A DNA stretch of 50,030 nt from Parabacteroides distasonis (GCA_015060925.1 SUXM01000019.1:1-50030), one strand, 5' to 3'; counted from the stretch's first letter, positions 1-7,360 are shown. The notes: generated by a model not told the origin, from the sequence alone. Numbers and translations: made by a program.

Positions 1-245
1 TCACCTCTTTCATAGTGATTGCTTTGGTCTTTTAATGAATAATTAAGTTAGTTCTATCTTCCACAAGAAGATATGGAACAAATATAGCTATTTATTCCAT
101 ATATACAACTTTTAGCCCTTTATTTATATTTCATGAAAGTTGTAGAATATATGTTTAAACAGTTTTGTACTCAAGGATTCCCTTGGGGTACACTACGAGT
201 ACCTGGAAGATGACTATGTGTTAAACGGGAAATAACGGCCTAACT
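1..245. other. AT-rich stretch without a convincing gene
   Basis: No coding region can be supported. A short plus-strand open stretch ends at 235, and a small imperfect inverted repeat (GGTAC/GTACC arms, 7-base spacer) lies at about 187-203. Both are weak. The segment is downstream of the minus-strand gene at 246-566, so the hairpin could help terminate it, but there is no clear U tract. Confidence 0.4.
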
Positions 246-566
246 TCAATCGTCATATTTAGCAGCGTCTATTTCGTCGGCATGCGCTTGCAAACGTTTT
301 GCTATATCTCGAAACGCATCAGCCAGTTTGTGGTATTCTTCTTTTTTGAACGCCATAGATTTTTTTAAAACGGTACAACCATTTAGACGTTGAGAAAACC
401 AACTCTGCGATTTACCAAAATACTGCTTTGCAATTTGCGTTTTATTAATAATGTCCTCTAATTCGCTAAAAGCTGTGACTGTTGCGTCTGGCTTGTACTC
501 AATACATTTTTTGCGACGTTCCTCATACTCCGCAATATTTAAAATTTCTCTTTTACCCAAATACAT
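246..566 (-). CDS. DUF5053-like small helical protein
   Basis: A 106-residue basic and acidic protein, almost entirely helical by eye. The middle (about residues 35-65) has a helix-turn-helix flavour: a segment reading INKTQIAKQYFGKSQSWFSQ suggests a site that recognises DNA or chooses partners. The C-terminal half is charged and coiled-coil-like. From family knowledge it resembles the Bacteroidales DUF5053 proteins, which commonly sit in mobile or phage-derived regions and have no known biochemical function; that match is from memory of the family. The ATG start at 566 is the only sensible one. It stands alone, with a decayed AlbA_2 gene upstream, so it probably belongs to accessory DNA rather than to the defence-like operon further upstream. 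Confidence 0.6.
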   Translation of the reverse strand: MYLGKREILNIAEYEERRKKCIEYKPDATVTAFSELEDIINKTQIAKQYFGKSQSWFSQRLNGCTVLKKSMAFKKEEYHKLADAFRDIAKRLQAHADEIDAAKYDD

Positions 567-815
567 AATTATTCATGTTAATTTCTCCCGACTTAACGAA
601 GAGTGTTAATAACTTCTTTGTTAAAATTCTAAGTGCATTTAATAATGCCTCAATCTTTCTTTATTTTACAACTACAGCAGTTTCCAACAAAACAAAGATA
701 GGAATATTCCGATAAGTGCTTCAACTTTTGAAAAAGATACAATCGAAATAAATTCAACCATCTGGAAATTACATCCAAAATCCATGAAGTTTCTGAAACT
801 CCATAAGAGGACTCT

Positions 816-1187
816 TTACTCCCGTTCGGTACAAATTCTCAAAAGTTTCTCTTTATTCTTCAAATAAGTATTATAATAGAAAAACAACATTCTATCTGCT
901 ATGTCTATTCCACTCGCCACTGAAACTTTTATAATACTATGCACATTCCTCTGCTCCTCGGCAATGTCAAACAATCCCATAGCCAAAGGGATATGTTATG
1001 CTTAATGCGATTTTTAATCTCAGAATACAATCATCCACATCACTAACACCCACAGTTGAGCCATCTTTATCAATACCGATATAGATGTATCCACCCTCCT
1101 TGTAGTTAAAGAACGCCACAACCTCTTTTCTATATCAAGTTCTGAGGTCAATTCTCTTTTATATTCTATGCGGTTGGTTTCTGGCAT
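816..1187 (-). pseudogene. Decayed AlbA_2 (Schlafen-type) gene
   Basis: Reading the minus strand from an ATG at 1187 gives MPETNRIEYKRELTSELD. The protein then continues in a second frame (KEVVAFFNYKEGGYIYIGID) and a third (PLAMGLFDIAEEQRNVHSII) before a stop near 816. Joined together, the pieces follow the start of an AlbA_2 'putative DNA-binding' domain: IEYK, EVVAFFN, the EGGYIYIGID glycine strand and MGLFD. At least two frameshifts (near 1133 and near 1000) separate them, so it is not functional. The C-terminal half of the usual domain beyond an 'RICTE' remnant is missing. The 567-815 stretch below it shows nothing recognisable. Confidence 0.7.
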
Positions 1188-1228
1188 AATTACTAATTCA
1201 TCAAATTAATTTATGAACAAATCTTGAC

Positions 1229-1915
1229 TTATTTTTTAATTCTTACAGACATAAAGTTCACCATACTACTAATAATTCCAATCGTATTGTAGAAAACCTC
1301 TATCATGAAATAACAAATTAAAAATCGAACTACAATTACTGATGATAATTTTAAGAATATTGAAAAGGATCGTAAAGTAATTGGAACCGTAGTATAATTG
1401 GCGATATTAACACTAAAAAAACTTGAATACATAACATTTATACAAATTAACGCCAAAGCCCATATGCCAACTATAACACTCTTACCAACTAAAACATTGA
1501 ATTTCTGAACATAGTAAAAAGATTGTTTTTGCCATAGTTTTTCCCTGGCATTCTCAAAAACGACTTCATCAATTGAGATCTCAAGATTTCGAGTTTGTTC
1601 ATTTTCTTCCAAATACAATTTGTAATCTCCACTCTTTTTCTTGGGCGGAATATAAAACTTGTCTAAAGCAAATACTAATGCTGTTAAAAACAATCCAATT
1701 AAAATGGCTAGAATAGAAGCTCCCAATTGAAGAAACTCATTATTATATCCCTCAGAAAGCGAAAAAAGCACAAACACAGTTATAGGATAAGCAAGTAAAT
1801 ACCTACCATTCCTACGAACAAAGGATTTCTTTTGGTTATTTATGTCTAAGGTTTCACTTTCCCGTGCCTTAGAATATACAAAATGAATAAATGAGTGTTC
1901 TATATTACGCTTCAT
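1229..1915 (-). CDS. Four-helix membrane protein, last gene of defence-like operon
   Basis: A 228-residue protein of no family I recognise. Hydrophobic segments fall at about residues 39-56, 62-86, 142-166 and 184-208. A charged cytosolic loop (about 88-140) between helices 2 and 3 includes the lysine-rich PPKKKSGDYK and an acidic stretch. A short N-terminal soluble arm precedes helix 1. I chose the ATG at 1915, which overlaps the preceding gene by 11 bases. An earlier ATG at 1960 would force a 56-base overlap. Tight coupling to the upstream unknown gene suggests the two work together. A small multi-pass protein at the end of a nuclease/methylase operon could be a membrane-disrupting effector, as in several abortive-infection systems, but that is inference from position only. 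Confidence 0.7.
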   Translation of the reverse strand: MKRNIEHSFIHFVYSKARESETLDINNQKKSFVRRNGRYLLAYPITVFVLFSLSEGYNNEFLQLGASILAILIGLFLTALVFALDKFYIPPKKKSGDYKLYLEENEQTRNLEISIDEVVFENAREKLWQKQSFYYVQKFNVLVGKSVIVGIWALALICINVMYSSFFSVNIANYTTVPITLRSFSIFLKLSSVIVVRFLICYFMIEVFYNTIGIISSMVNFMSVRIKK

Positions 1916-2939
1916 TGTTTTGCTCAAATAAATCGGGTCTAATTTCTGGCAACACTTCATCTTTAAATAGATTCTGACAAAGCTGATTTAGTTCATTAAA
2001 TTCAGGAGTGTCATCATCATTATAGTGATTGATACGTCCTTCAAGATATACTACTGGGATTACATTTAAGCTCTCATCGTCAAAATCAAAGGTTCTGTCA
2101 GTTTTTGAGAAAGGACTATTTAATATCATTTTCTTTCTATCAAAACTTGTCAAACTTTCAGTGTCATGCCTATGGCGAAAAAATCCTAGTTGACGTAAAA
2201 GATCCACCATCTTTGATTTCGCCATTAACGGAATGTTTCCCCCTTTTGGCTTTATTTCTATTTTAACATCATACAACTGCTGGTACGTTCCAATACCGTT
2301 ATCTGTAAAAACTTCATCTCTATAAGTATTGCTAAACTCTAGAGACTTAATTATAGCTTCGTTTTGAAACTCTTCTTGAAATGATTTTGGGCAGAACATG
2401 TTTAGTGCAGTGCGTTTATAATTTCCTCCTTTAAAAAGTCTCTCTATATAAACTTTGAACATATCTGTAATTGTTTCTTCTTTACTATTTGAATGAATTA
2501 TAAAGCACCCTTCATTATGATCTAAAGGCAAATATAATAGGAAATAGAAATAACGAAGGATGGTTTTATTTTTACCAAAAGCATTCGCTTCTTCTGCATC
2601 TGCCGAAGAATCACTCATCATTCCATTGCGACCAAATCGTCCCCCATTAATCACACCATAGATAAGATTGTTTCGGACATCTACCCTAGGACTATGTTCT
2701 AAATGTAAATTCGCATTTGTTTTTATTAGTTTTAGTTGCTTTTTTATACTACTACTCTTTGCTGTATCAGTAACGAGCCTGTTCATAAAGTGATCAAACA
2801 ATTTATTCATTATTTGCGCATCTGAACTTGGACGCCTTTGATACAATTCATCAATAGCAAAGTCCCTAAATGTTTTGTACTCCCCATTCTTAGAAACTAA
2901 TTTAATTCTAAAAAATTCTAATTTAGGTCTTAATGCCAT
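1905..2939 (-). CDS. Unrecognised protein of defence-like operon
   Basis: About 344 residues from the ATG at 2939. A TTG at 2969, five bases after the HNH gene, would add ten residues. I do not recognise the family. It is soluble, with no signal peptide or membrane helix. It starts with a beta-rich segment (PKLEFFRIKLVSKNGEYKTF). The centre has a glycine-rich turn (INGGRFGRNG, then SSADAEEANAFGKNKT) and a hydrophobic strand pair, YFYFLLYLPLDHNEGCFIIH. The C-terminus is acidic. It sits between the DUF262-HNH nuclease and a membrane protein whose start it overlaps. A sensor or adaptor linking nuclease and membrane partner is one possibility; a second restriction subunit is another. No catalytic motif is evident. 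Confidence 0.7.
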   Translation of the reverse strand: MALRPKLEFFRIKLVSKNGEYKTFRDFAIDELYQRRPSSDAQIMNKLFDHFMNRLVTDTAKSSSIKKQLKLIKTNANLHLEHSPRVDVRNNLIYGVINGGRFGRNGMMSDSSADAEEANAFGKNKTILRYFYFLLYLPLDHNEGCFIIHSNSKEETITDMFKVYIERLFKGGNYKRTALNMFCPKSFQEEFQNEAIIKSLEFSNTYRDEVFTDNGIGTYQQLYDVKIEIKPKGGNIPLMAKSKMVDLLRQLGFFRHRHDTESLTSFDRKKMILNSPFSKTDRTFDFDDESLNVIPVVYLEGRINHYNDDDTPEFNELNQLCQNLFKDEVLPEIRPDLFEQNNEA

Positions 2940-2973
2940 TTTCTTAACTTTATTAATATGTTCTTTCAAAATC

Positions 2974-4092
2974 TTATTTTCCGCCCTTCACTCTATTACA
3001 ATTTCGGCAAAGCATTTGACAGTTGTCTGCCACGGTTGTGCCGCCTTCCTTCCAAGGTGTGATATGGTCGGCTTCCATTTCTTCTAATTCAAAGTGCTTT
3101 CCACAATGTACGCATATACCCTTTTGTCTTTCATATGCCTCACGCTTCTGCTTTCTGTCGAATGTACGGAATGATAAATCACGCAAATCACCACTCAACA
3201 CATAACGGTAGATACCCGATTTCTTCATTATCTCGTCATCTTCCATAAGGTCATGTATCTGCTTTTCGAGTGCATTTACATCATATACATTTTCATTAAA
3301 CTCGTCAAACATAGCACCCCAATCAAGACCTTTCATCTCTTTGCGGTAATGTGGAAATGTTGAGCGTACCCAAGTCATAATTTGCATATAGTACGCCCAT
3401 AGTTTATTGGCGTTAGGATCGTGCTGATGAATAGCCATATACTTATCAATAGGCTTTTCTTCGTGTATATTATCGTGACGAGCTGCCCATTTCAAAATTG
3501 TTTCGAGATATGCTTGTTCTTCTAATTTTCCTGTCATATAATCGCCACCAATCTTATAAGCAGGACAACCGTTTTTCGAAAAATGGCGACGAGCATCGGT
3601 TACAAATGGCCCAACATATACCGCATTTCTCAACTCCTGATCCATAAGTTTCTCACCAGCAATGTTGATTACACGAAACCAATCCAACTTCTCCTTGTCT
3701 GTACCACTACAGAAATAAACAGTCAGTTCATAGTTAAGAAATGCATTTTTCTCCTCATCTGTTAGGGTATTGAAAAACAATACACCTCTATCCTTATCTA
3801 CGATATTAAAATCGTGGGTATAGAACTCACATATAGAAAGTGTACGCTGCTGTCCATCAATCATCTCAAATGTGCCGTCAGCCTCTTCCGACCAATACAT
3901 TATATTGAGCGGAAAACCTTTCATTATAGTTTCAATAACAGCTCGCTTTTGTTGCTCATCATATCGGAACTCTCGCTGATATGGAGGGCGTACATCAAGT
4001 TTACCGCCATAAGCGCGAACACCTGTGTCGGGATTATTGCTATAACCTGTTATAAGGTCACGAATAGGTATAGATTTCAACTCAATATTCAT
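2974..4092 (-). CDS. DUF262 plus HNH endonuclease
   Basis: A 372-residue fusion. The N-terminal DUF262 (ParB/sulfiredoxin-like) region shows PPYQREF at about 36-42 and the diagnostic DGQQR at 79-83, which in this family is linked to nucleotide-dependent control of DNA cleavage. The C-terminus is a compact HNH nuclease: CVHC at 327-330, the DH pair at 342-343, N357 and CRNC at 362-365, so both zinc-binding cysteine pairs and the catalytic histidine are present. It is much shorter than GmrSD-type DUF262/DUF1524 proteins. Its ATG overlaps the end of the EcoRI-type methylase gene by 11 bases, which implies translational coupling and a restriction-modification partnership. No EcoRI-like nuclease is present, so this protein is the likely cutter. 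Confidence 0.85.
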   Translation of the reverse strand: MNIELKSIPIRDLITGYSNNPDTGVRAYGGKLDVRPPYQREFRYDEQQKRAVIETIMKGFPLNIMYWSEEADGTFEMIDGQQRTLSICEFYTHDFNIVDKDRGVLFFNTLTDEEKNAFLNYELTVYFCSGTDKEKLDWFRVINIAGEKLMDQELRNAVYVGPFVTDARRHFSKNGCPAYKIGGDYMTGKLEEQAYLETILKWAARHDNIHEEKPIDKYMAIHQHDPNANKLWAYYMQIMTWVRSTFPHYRKEMKGLDWGAMFDEFNENVYDVNALEKQIHDLMEDDEIMKKSGIYRYVLSGDLRDLSFRTFDRKQKREAYERQKGICVHCGKHFELEEMEADHITPWKEGGTTVADNCQMLCRNCNRVKGGK

Positions 4093-5140
4093 GGTTATTT
4101 CTTTTTTGAATTATTATACGAGCGTAAGGCAAGGTTACTAAACCATCTTTGATTATGTATGGAGAGTTCATATTTGCTGTGACATGAGCTTTATTCCCCT
4201 GTTTCCTTAATCGGGCTATAGTGTCTTGGCCTAAAGGTTTGAACCCTTCCAATCTAATCCAATCTGTATCACAAGTATTACCGATTATTTCAAATTGCTC
4301 TGGATTATATTTGTCTAAAAAAGTTATAGGAACCCCCATTTTCCCATTATAGTCATATGGAATTTCGGAAGTTTTAGTTACATCTATTGCATCATAGTTC
4401 TCATACTTAGGAAATTCTTCTGGAGTATATGATTTATAGAGTATTAAATCTTCGTGGCGTTTTTTAGTTTCAAGATTGGTAAACCAATGAACCCCCGATA
4501 CTCTAATCATACCCTCTTTGTGGTTACCTGCGGTTGCGGTGTCTTCATAATTAGATACAAAGTGCCCAGCACCACCCTTAAAGCCATACCCTAACCAGAT
4601 TTTATTTTGTTGTATGAGAGGGAAAATTTCTTTGTATTTAATCGCATTCTGATGCCCAATAATCAAGAACTTCTTATCGTATTCAATAAGTTGCGCCACG
4701 AACTCACGAAAGAGAGAAAAAGGCGGGTTAGTCACAACAATGTCTGCTTCTTTCAGCAATTCTATACACTCAGCGCTACGGAAATCACCGTCGCCCTTTA
4801 AGGGGTGAATGCCTATTTCTTCAGGGTCGGGAATGTGGTTGCCATTCTTATCGCCCTCATAAATTAAATACACGGCTTGCTCCGATTCTCCTTGACTGAA
4901 CAAATCGCTATCCTGATTCTTATAGCAAGTGGTAATCAGTTTCTTCAAACCGAGAAATTCAAAATTATAAGCAAAGTAAGTGAAGAAATTGCTCACGCGT
5001 GGATCGTCGCAATTACAAAGCACTGTTTTGTCACGAAAGTGTTCGCGGTAGTGGCGCAACTCATTATTTATATCCTCGAGCTGCGTATAAAATTCATCTT
5101 TCTTAGCCACCTTGGCTTTGTTCAGATTCTTATTTGCCAT
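4082..5140 (-). CDS. EcoRI-type adenine-specific DNA methyltransferase
   Basis: A 352-residue protein of the EcoRI methylase family (m6A in DNA, S-adenosylmethionine donor). The family's N-terminal signature is visible: KKDEFYTQLEDI at about 13-24 and CDDPRVSNFF at 44-53. The catalytic NPPF is at 138-141, inside an IVVTNPPFSLFREF segment. The length fits the family. It begins one base after the HTH gene's stop and runs into the HNH gene, placing it second in a minus-strand operon. In this family the methylase normally protects the host from a cognate nuclease; here the candidate is the adjacent DUF262-HNH protein. Its recognition site cannot be read from sequence, although EcoRI itself modifies GAATTC. 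Confidence 0.9.
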   Translation of the reverse strand: MANKNLNKAKVAKKDEFYTQLEDINNELRHYREHFRDKTVLCNCDDPRVSNFFTYFAYNFEFLGLKKLITTCYKNQDSDLFSQGESEQAVYLIYEGDKNGNHIPDPEEIGIHPLKGDGDFRSAECIELLKEADIVVTNPPFSLFREFVAQLIEYDKKFLIIGHQNAIKYKEIFPLIQQNKIWLGYGFKGGAGHFVSNYEDTATAGNHKEGMIRVSGVHWFTNLETKKRHEDLILYKSYTPEEFPKYENYDAIDVTKTSEIPYDYNGKMGVPITFLDKYNPEQFEIIGNTCDTDWIRLEGFKPLGQDTIARLRKQGNKAHVTANMNSPYIIKDGLVTLPYARIIIQKRNNHEY

Positions 5141-5141
5141 A

Positions 5142-5333
5142 TTAATTAATCAAATCTTTGGTTGTCACATTAAGAGTCTGGGCAATCTTGGTCAGCATCA
5201 CCAAAGATGGCTGCATTTTGTTGTAGCACCATTTGGAAATAGTTGAGGGATTTTTACCTAATTGTTCAACCAACCATCTGCCAGTTTTCATCTTTTCTAC
5301 AAGCACTATTTTTAAATGATTAATATCCTCCAT
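5142..5333 (-). CDS. HTH (XRE-like) controller protein
   Basis: A 63-residue single-domain helix-turn-helix protein. Residues about 20-60 follow the Cro/C1 pattern (WLVEQLGKNPSTISKW, then QPSLVMLTKIAQTLNV). I use the ATG at 5333; a GTG at 5342 would add MII. It is the first gene of the operon, one base before the methylase, and resembles the small regulators found in front of Bacteroidetes restriction-modification genes. A perfect 8-bp inverted repeat 17-37 bases upstream of its start is a strong candidate operator, so autoregulation (controller-protein logic: methylase before nuclease on entry to a new host) is likely. A controller role is inferred from size, position and operator. Confidence 0.85.
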   Translation of the reverse strand: MEDINHLKIVLVEKMKTGRWLVEQLGKNPSTISKWCYNKMQPSLVMLTKIAQTLNVTTKDLIN

Positions 5334-5349
5334 TATAATCACTATATTG

Positions 5350-5370
5350 AACTTAACGTAAAGTTAAGTT
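5350..5370. promoter_or_regulatory. Operator-like perfect palindrome before the HTH gene
   Basis: AACTTAAC and GTTAAGTT form perfect 8-bp inverted arms around a 5-base spacer. It lies just upstream of the HTH start, where the operon promoter must be. It is probably the binding site of the HTH dimer. Confidence 0.65.
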
Positions 5371-5663
5371 ATTTTATCGGGAATAATATAATATTCTTTA
5401 TAAAAAATTTATTTACCCTTAAAAGTTCCAACTTTGAGGGATAAAAATTCACAGAATGTATCAAGGTATTCAAGAGTAACCCGAAAGGTTTCGAATAATT
5501 CAAAAACACCTTGCTTTGTTCCTACGAACATCAAGTTTTAAGCAGTTAAAAAACTTCAGCGTATCAATTCTATTTGCTTATTTTTTTGATAGCAGGTGCG
5601 TTTTCCGATAAAAATAACCATTAAAAAGGTGCGTTTTCCTACAAGATCGGCAGTAACACTCTC
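5371..5663. other. Intergenic region between defence operon and DUF4373 cluster
   Basis: AT-rich, no gene. It holds two copies of a 13-base direct repeat (listed separately) and small hairpins, for example AAGTTTT/AAAACTT near 5532-5554. It is the boundary between the AT-rich accessory operon and more GC-balanced genes, so an insertion endpoint may lie here, but no target duplication was found. Confidence 0.4.
5594..5639. repeat. Pair of 13-bp direct repeats
   Basis: AGGTGCGTTTTCC occurs at 5594-5606 and again at 5627-5639, 33 bases apart (about three helical turns). Both copies are perfect and on the same strand. Same-face spacing suits a protein-binding pair or an integration boundary. Confidence 0.6.
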
Positions 5664-5729
5664 CCTCCGAGCTAATCTCTTATTTCCTCCGACCTATTTC
5701 AATTTACATCGGAGGTAGTTGGAGATTAG
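5664..5729. repeat. Phased palindromic repeat, copy A
   Basis: Three cores: CCTCCGA at 5664-5670 and 5686-5692, then TCGGAGG at 5709-5715 (22- and 23-bp steps). Outer arms CTAATCTC (5672-5679) and GAGATTAG (5722-5729) nest around the CCTCCGA/TCGGAGG pair, giving a long hairpin. The 3' end overlaps the -33 region of the DUF4373 promoter. Related copies are at about 15.75, 31.9 and 42.97 kb. Confidence 0.65.
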
Positions 5730-5748
5730 GAATAATCTCTTACCTTTG
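5719..5748 (+). promoter_or_regulatory. Promoter of the DUF4373 operon
   Basis: The -7 box TACCTTTG is at 5741-5748 and a TTG -33 element at 5719-5721, with 19 bases between: a canonical Bacteroidetes sigma-ABfr layout. Transcription would begin near 5755 and give a leader of about 150 bases. The -33 element sits inside repeat copy A. Confidence 0.65.
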
Positions 5749-5764
5749 TCGGCAAAGAACCAGG

Positions 5765-5806
5765 AAGTTGAATTTTAATGCGAAGTCCCGGAGTTCAACT
5801 TTTTGG
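5765..5806 (+). promoter_or_regulatory. Leader hairpin 1 with U-rich tail
   Basis: AAGTTGAA (5765-5772) pairs with TTCAACTT (5794-5801), followed by further Ts and a T-rich run. This terminator-like structure begins just after the predicted transcription start, so it could attenuate the operon or release a short RNA. Confidence 0.5.
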
Positions 5807-5844
5807 TTTATTTTCCTTAAATCAATTTTTTTTCTCCCTTTCTT

Positions 5845-5879
5845 CCACACCGGTTAGAGTTAAGCCTTGTGGTTTTATT
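5845..5879 (+). promoter_or_regulatory. Leader hairpin 2 with U-rich tail
   Basis: Nested stem: CCACA (5845-5849) with TGTGG (5868-5872) outside, and GGTTA with TAAgCC (one bulge) inside around a GAGT loop, then TTTTATT. It is a second terminator-like fold about 30 bases before the DUF4373 start. Confidence 0.5.
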
Positions 5880-5905
5880 ACACAAATCATTTCAAATTTT
5901 AAACT

Positions 5906-6526
5906 ATGGCAAGACCATTAAAGAAGGGGCTTGGCTATTTCCCGTTGGACACCCGTTTCTTGTCTAACAGGAAGATCCAACGCCTGGCCCAACGATACGG
6001 CTGCAAGGGCATCTGTATTTATATCGCCACACTCTGCGAGGTGTATGGAGAAAAGGGGTATTATGCCCATTTTGATAGGGATTTTTGTTTCGATGTCGGT
6101 TTCTCGACCGGTCAGGAAGATACGTTTGTCGAAGAGGTTATCCTCTTTTGCGCACAAATCAAACTGTTTGATAAACGTTTGTTAGAGCAAGAGCAAATAC
6201 TCACTTCGAAAGGTATTCAATTACGGTTTGAAGAGATCTATAAACGAACCAAAGTTCAAATAGAAGAAAGGTTCAATTTACTTCCTTCAAAGGAGGTTTC
6301 TGCAACAAAAACCCTAGTTAATGTAACAGAAACCCTGGTTAATGTAACAGAAACCCCTGTTTTTGCTGCAAAAACCCCTACAAAAGGAAAAGGAAAAGAA
6401 AAAGGAAATAAAAATACTACTCTAAAATCAGGACTTCATGAAAATAGAAATTCCACAGATAACGGAGAAGCAGCCCGTCGGGCAGAACTGCTCCGTATGG
6501 CAGCGGAGGCAACAAGCGGTTGCTGA
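5906..6526 (+). CDS. DUF4373 (Lin1244-type N-terminal) protein
   Basis: A 206-residue protein. Residues about 1-95 match the DUF4373 fold, a winged-helix-like module with GYFPLD near the start, then FLSNRKIQRLAQRYG and YIATLCEVYG. This domain is common in phage replication-initiation proteins and in Bacteroidales accessory clusters. A linker follows with three imperfect 8-11-residue repeats (ETLVNVT-type, about 134-158), then a lysine-rich tail (KGKGKEKGNK). The last 89 bases overlap the next gene in another frame. It heads an operon with DUF6633 and DUF4248 genes and has a structured leader. A DNA-binding role is likely from the domain; the target is unknown. Confidence 0.8.
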   Translation: MARPLKKGLGYFPLDTRFLSNRKIQRLAQRYGCKGICIYIATLCEVYGEKGYYAHFDRDFCFDVGFSTGQEDTFVEEVILFCAQIKLFDKRLLEQEQILTSKGIQLRFEEIYKRTKVQIEERFNLLPSKEVSATKTLVNVTETLVNVTETPVFAAKTPTKGKGKEKGNKNTTLKSGLHENRNSTDNGEAARRAELLRMAAEATSGC

Positions 6527-7061
6527 CATGCGCCAACGTTACGGCTCGGCCGAAGATTTTTTGAAACTGTTCACCCCTGACCTGCAAATTGCCACTGCCC
6601 GCAATGAGGATCGTGCCTATTTGGGTACGGCTCCTACCTTGGCAACGATGGCTGATGGTTATGGCAAACAGATGGTGATCGTCTGGCTTTGCATCCAGAT
6701 CGAGAACATCAACAATTTCGCAGGAGTCAAAGACAAGATGCCGATAGCCCGGCAGAAGGAGCTGGCGGCACTGATTTTGGCGGAATACCCCAATCTAAAG
6801 GCTTCTGAGATGTTACTTTTCTTCCACCGGTTGAAATGCGGGCGGTACGGCCGTTTCTATGGGATGGTGGATGCGCTGTTCATCACCTCCTCACTCCTGC
6901 AGTTCATGGAGCAACGGCGTACGGAGATCATCCGCCATCGGGAGGAATACCAGCGGAAAGCACAAGCGGCATTGCCTCCCCAAGCGGAAAGCAAATGCAT
7001 CACATGGAAAGAATATTTAAAACAAAAACAAGCAAAAGAAAAGGAGAACAATCATGGATAA
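6438..7061 (+). CDS. DUF6633 family protein
   Basis: A 207-residue soluble helical protein. From about residue 30 it shows the features I associate with DUF6633: MRQRYGSAEDFLKLF, then GTAPTLATMADGYG, an IAR...ILAEYPNLKASEMLLF stretch and FKSGRYGRFYG-like RLKCGRYGRFYGMVDAL. A charged C-terminus (KEYLKQKQAKEKENN) follows. The ATG at 6438 sits inside the end of the DUF4373 gene, an 89-base overlap that implies coupled translation. It overlaps the following DUF4248 gene by eight bases. The family is repeatedly found between DUF4373 and DUF4248 genes in Bacteroidales; its biochemical role is unknown. Confidence 0.7.
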   Translation: MKIEIPQITEKQPVGQNCSVWQRRQQAVADMRQRYGSAEDFLKLFTPDLQIATARNEDRAYLGTAPTLATMADGYGKQMVIVWLCIQIENINNFAGVKDKMPIARQKELAALILAEYPNLKASEMLLFFHRLKCGRYGRFYGMVDALFITSSLLQFMEQRRTEIIRHREEYQRKAQAALPPQAESKCITWKEYLKQKQAKEKENNHG

Positions 7062-7284
7062 AACACGTATTTACGGACATACCGAGCTTGCAATGCTCTA
7101 TTTCAAACATGTATTGCCGAAGTCGGCATCTACCCAACTGACTCGTTGGATCAAACGTGACGAGGAGCTGATGGAAGAGCTTATCTTGGCAGGTTACAAA
7201 AAGGGGCAACGCCTCTACACCCCACTCCAACTGTCGATCTTGATCGACCACTTGGGAGATCCCGAAACATGGGAAGTTAAATAA
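7054..7284 (+). CDS. DUF4248 protein
   Basis: A 76-residue protein with the DUF4248 pattern: the opening RIYGHTELAMLYF, then TRWIKRDEELMEEL, the YKKGQRLYTPLQ turn, and a terminal helix ending in GDPETWEVK. It looks like a small wHTH/excisionase-like DNA-binding fold, although the family is formally uncharacterised. It overlaps the DUF6633 gene by eight bases and closes the three-gene operon. DUF4248 genes usually sit close to amidase genes in Bacteroidales; here a transporter gene separates the two. Confidence 0.8.
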   Translation: MDKTRIYGHTELAMLYFKHVLPKSASTQLTRWIKRDEELMEELILAGYKKGQRLYTPLQLSILIDHLGDPETWEVK

Positions 7285-7360
7285 CAAAAGCTACCGGTGA
7301 TGCTTTACCCGGTTATTCAACTTCCCCGGTTTTTGTTTATCAGAGTAAACAATTTTTTTC

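Noticed and set aside
188..235. Plus-strand frame ending VHYEYLEDDYVLNGK and a stop
   Set aside because: Looks like a protein end, but it is closed by a stop about 45 bases upstream and has no start; too short to call even as a remnant.
1905..1960. Longer start (1960) for the membrane protein
   Set aside because: Would overlap the preceding gene by 56 bases with no good ribosome site; the ATG at 1915 fits coupling better.
6836..7287. Other-frame ORFs across the DUF6633/DUF4248 genes
   Set aside because: Low-complexity, cysteine- and serine-rich translations with no family features; shadows of the real genes.
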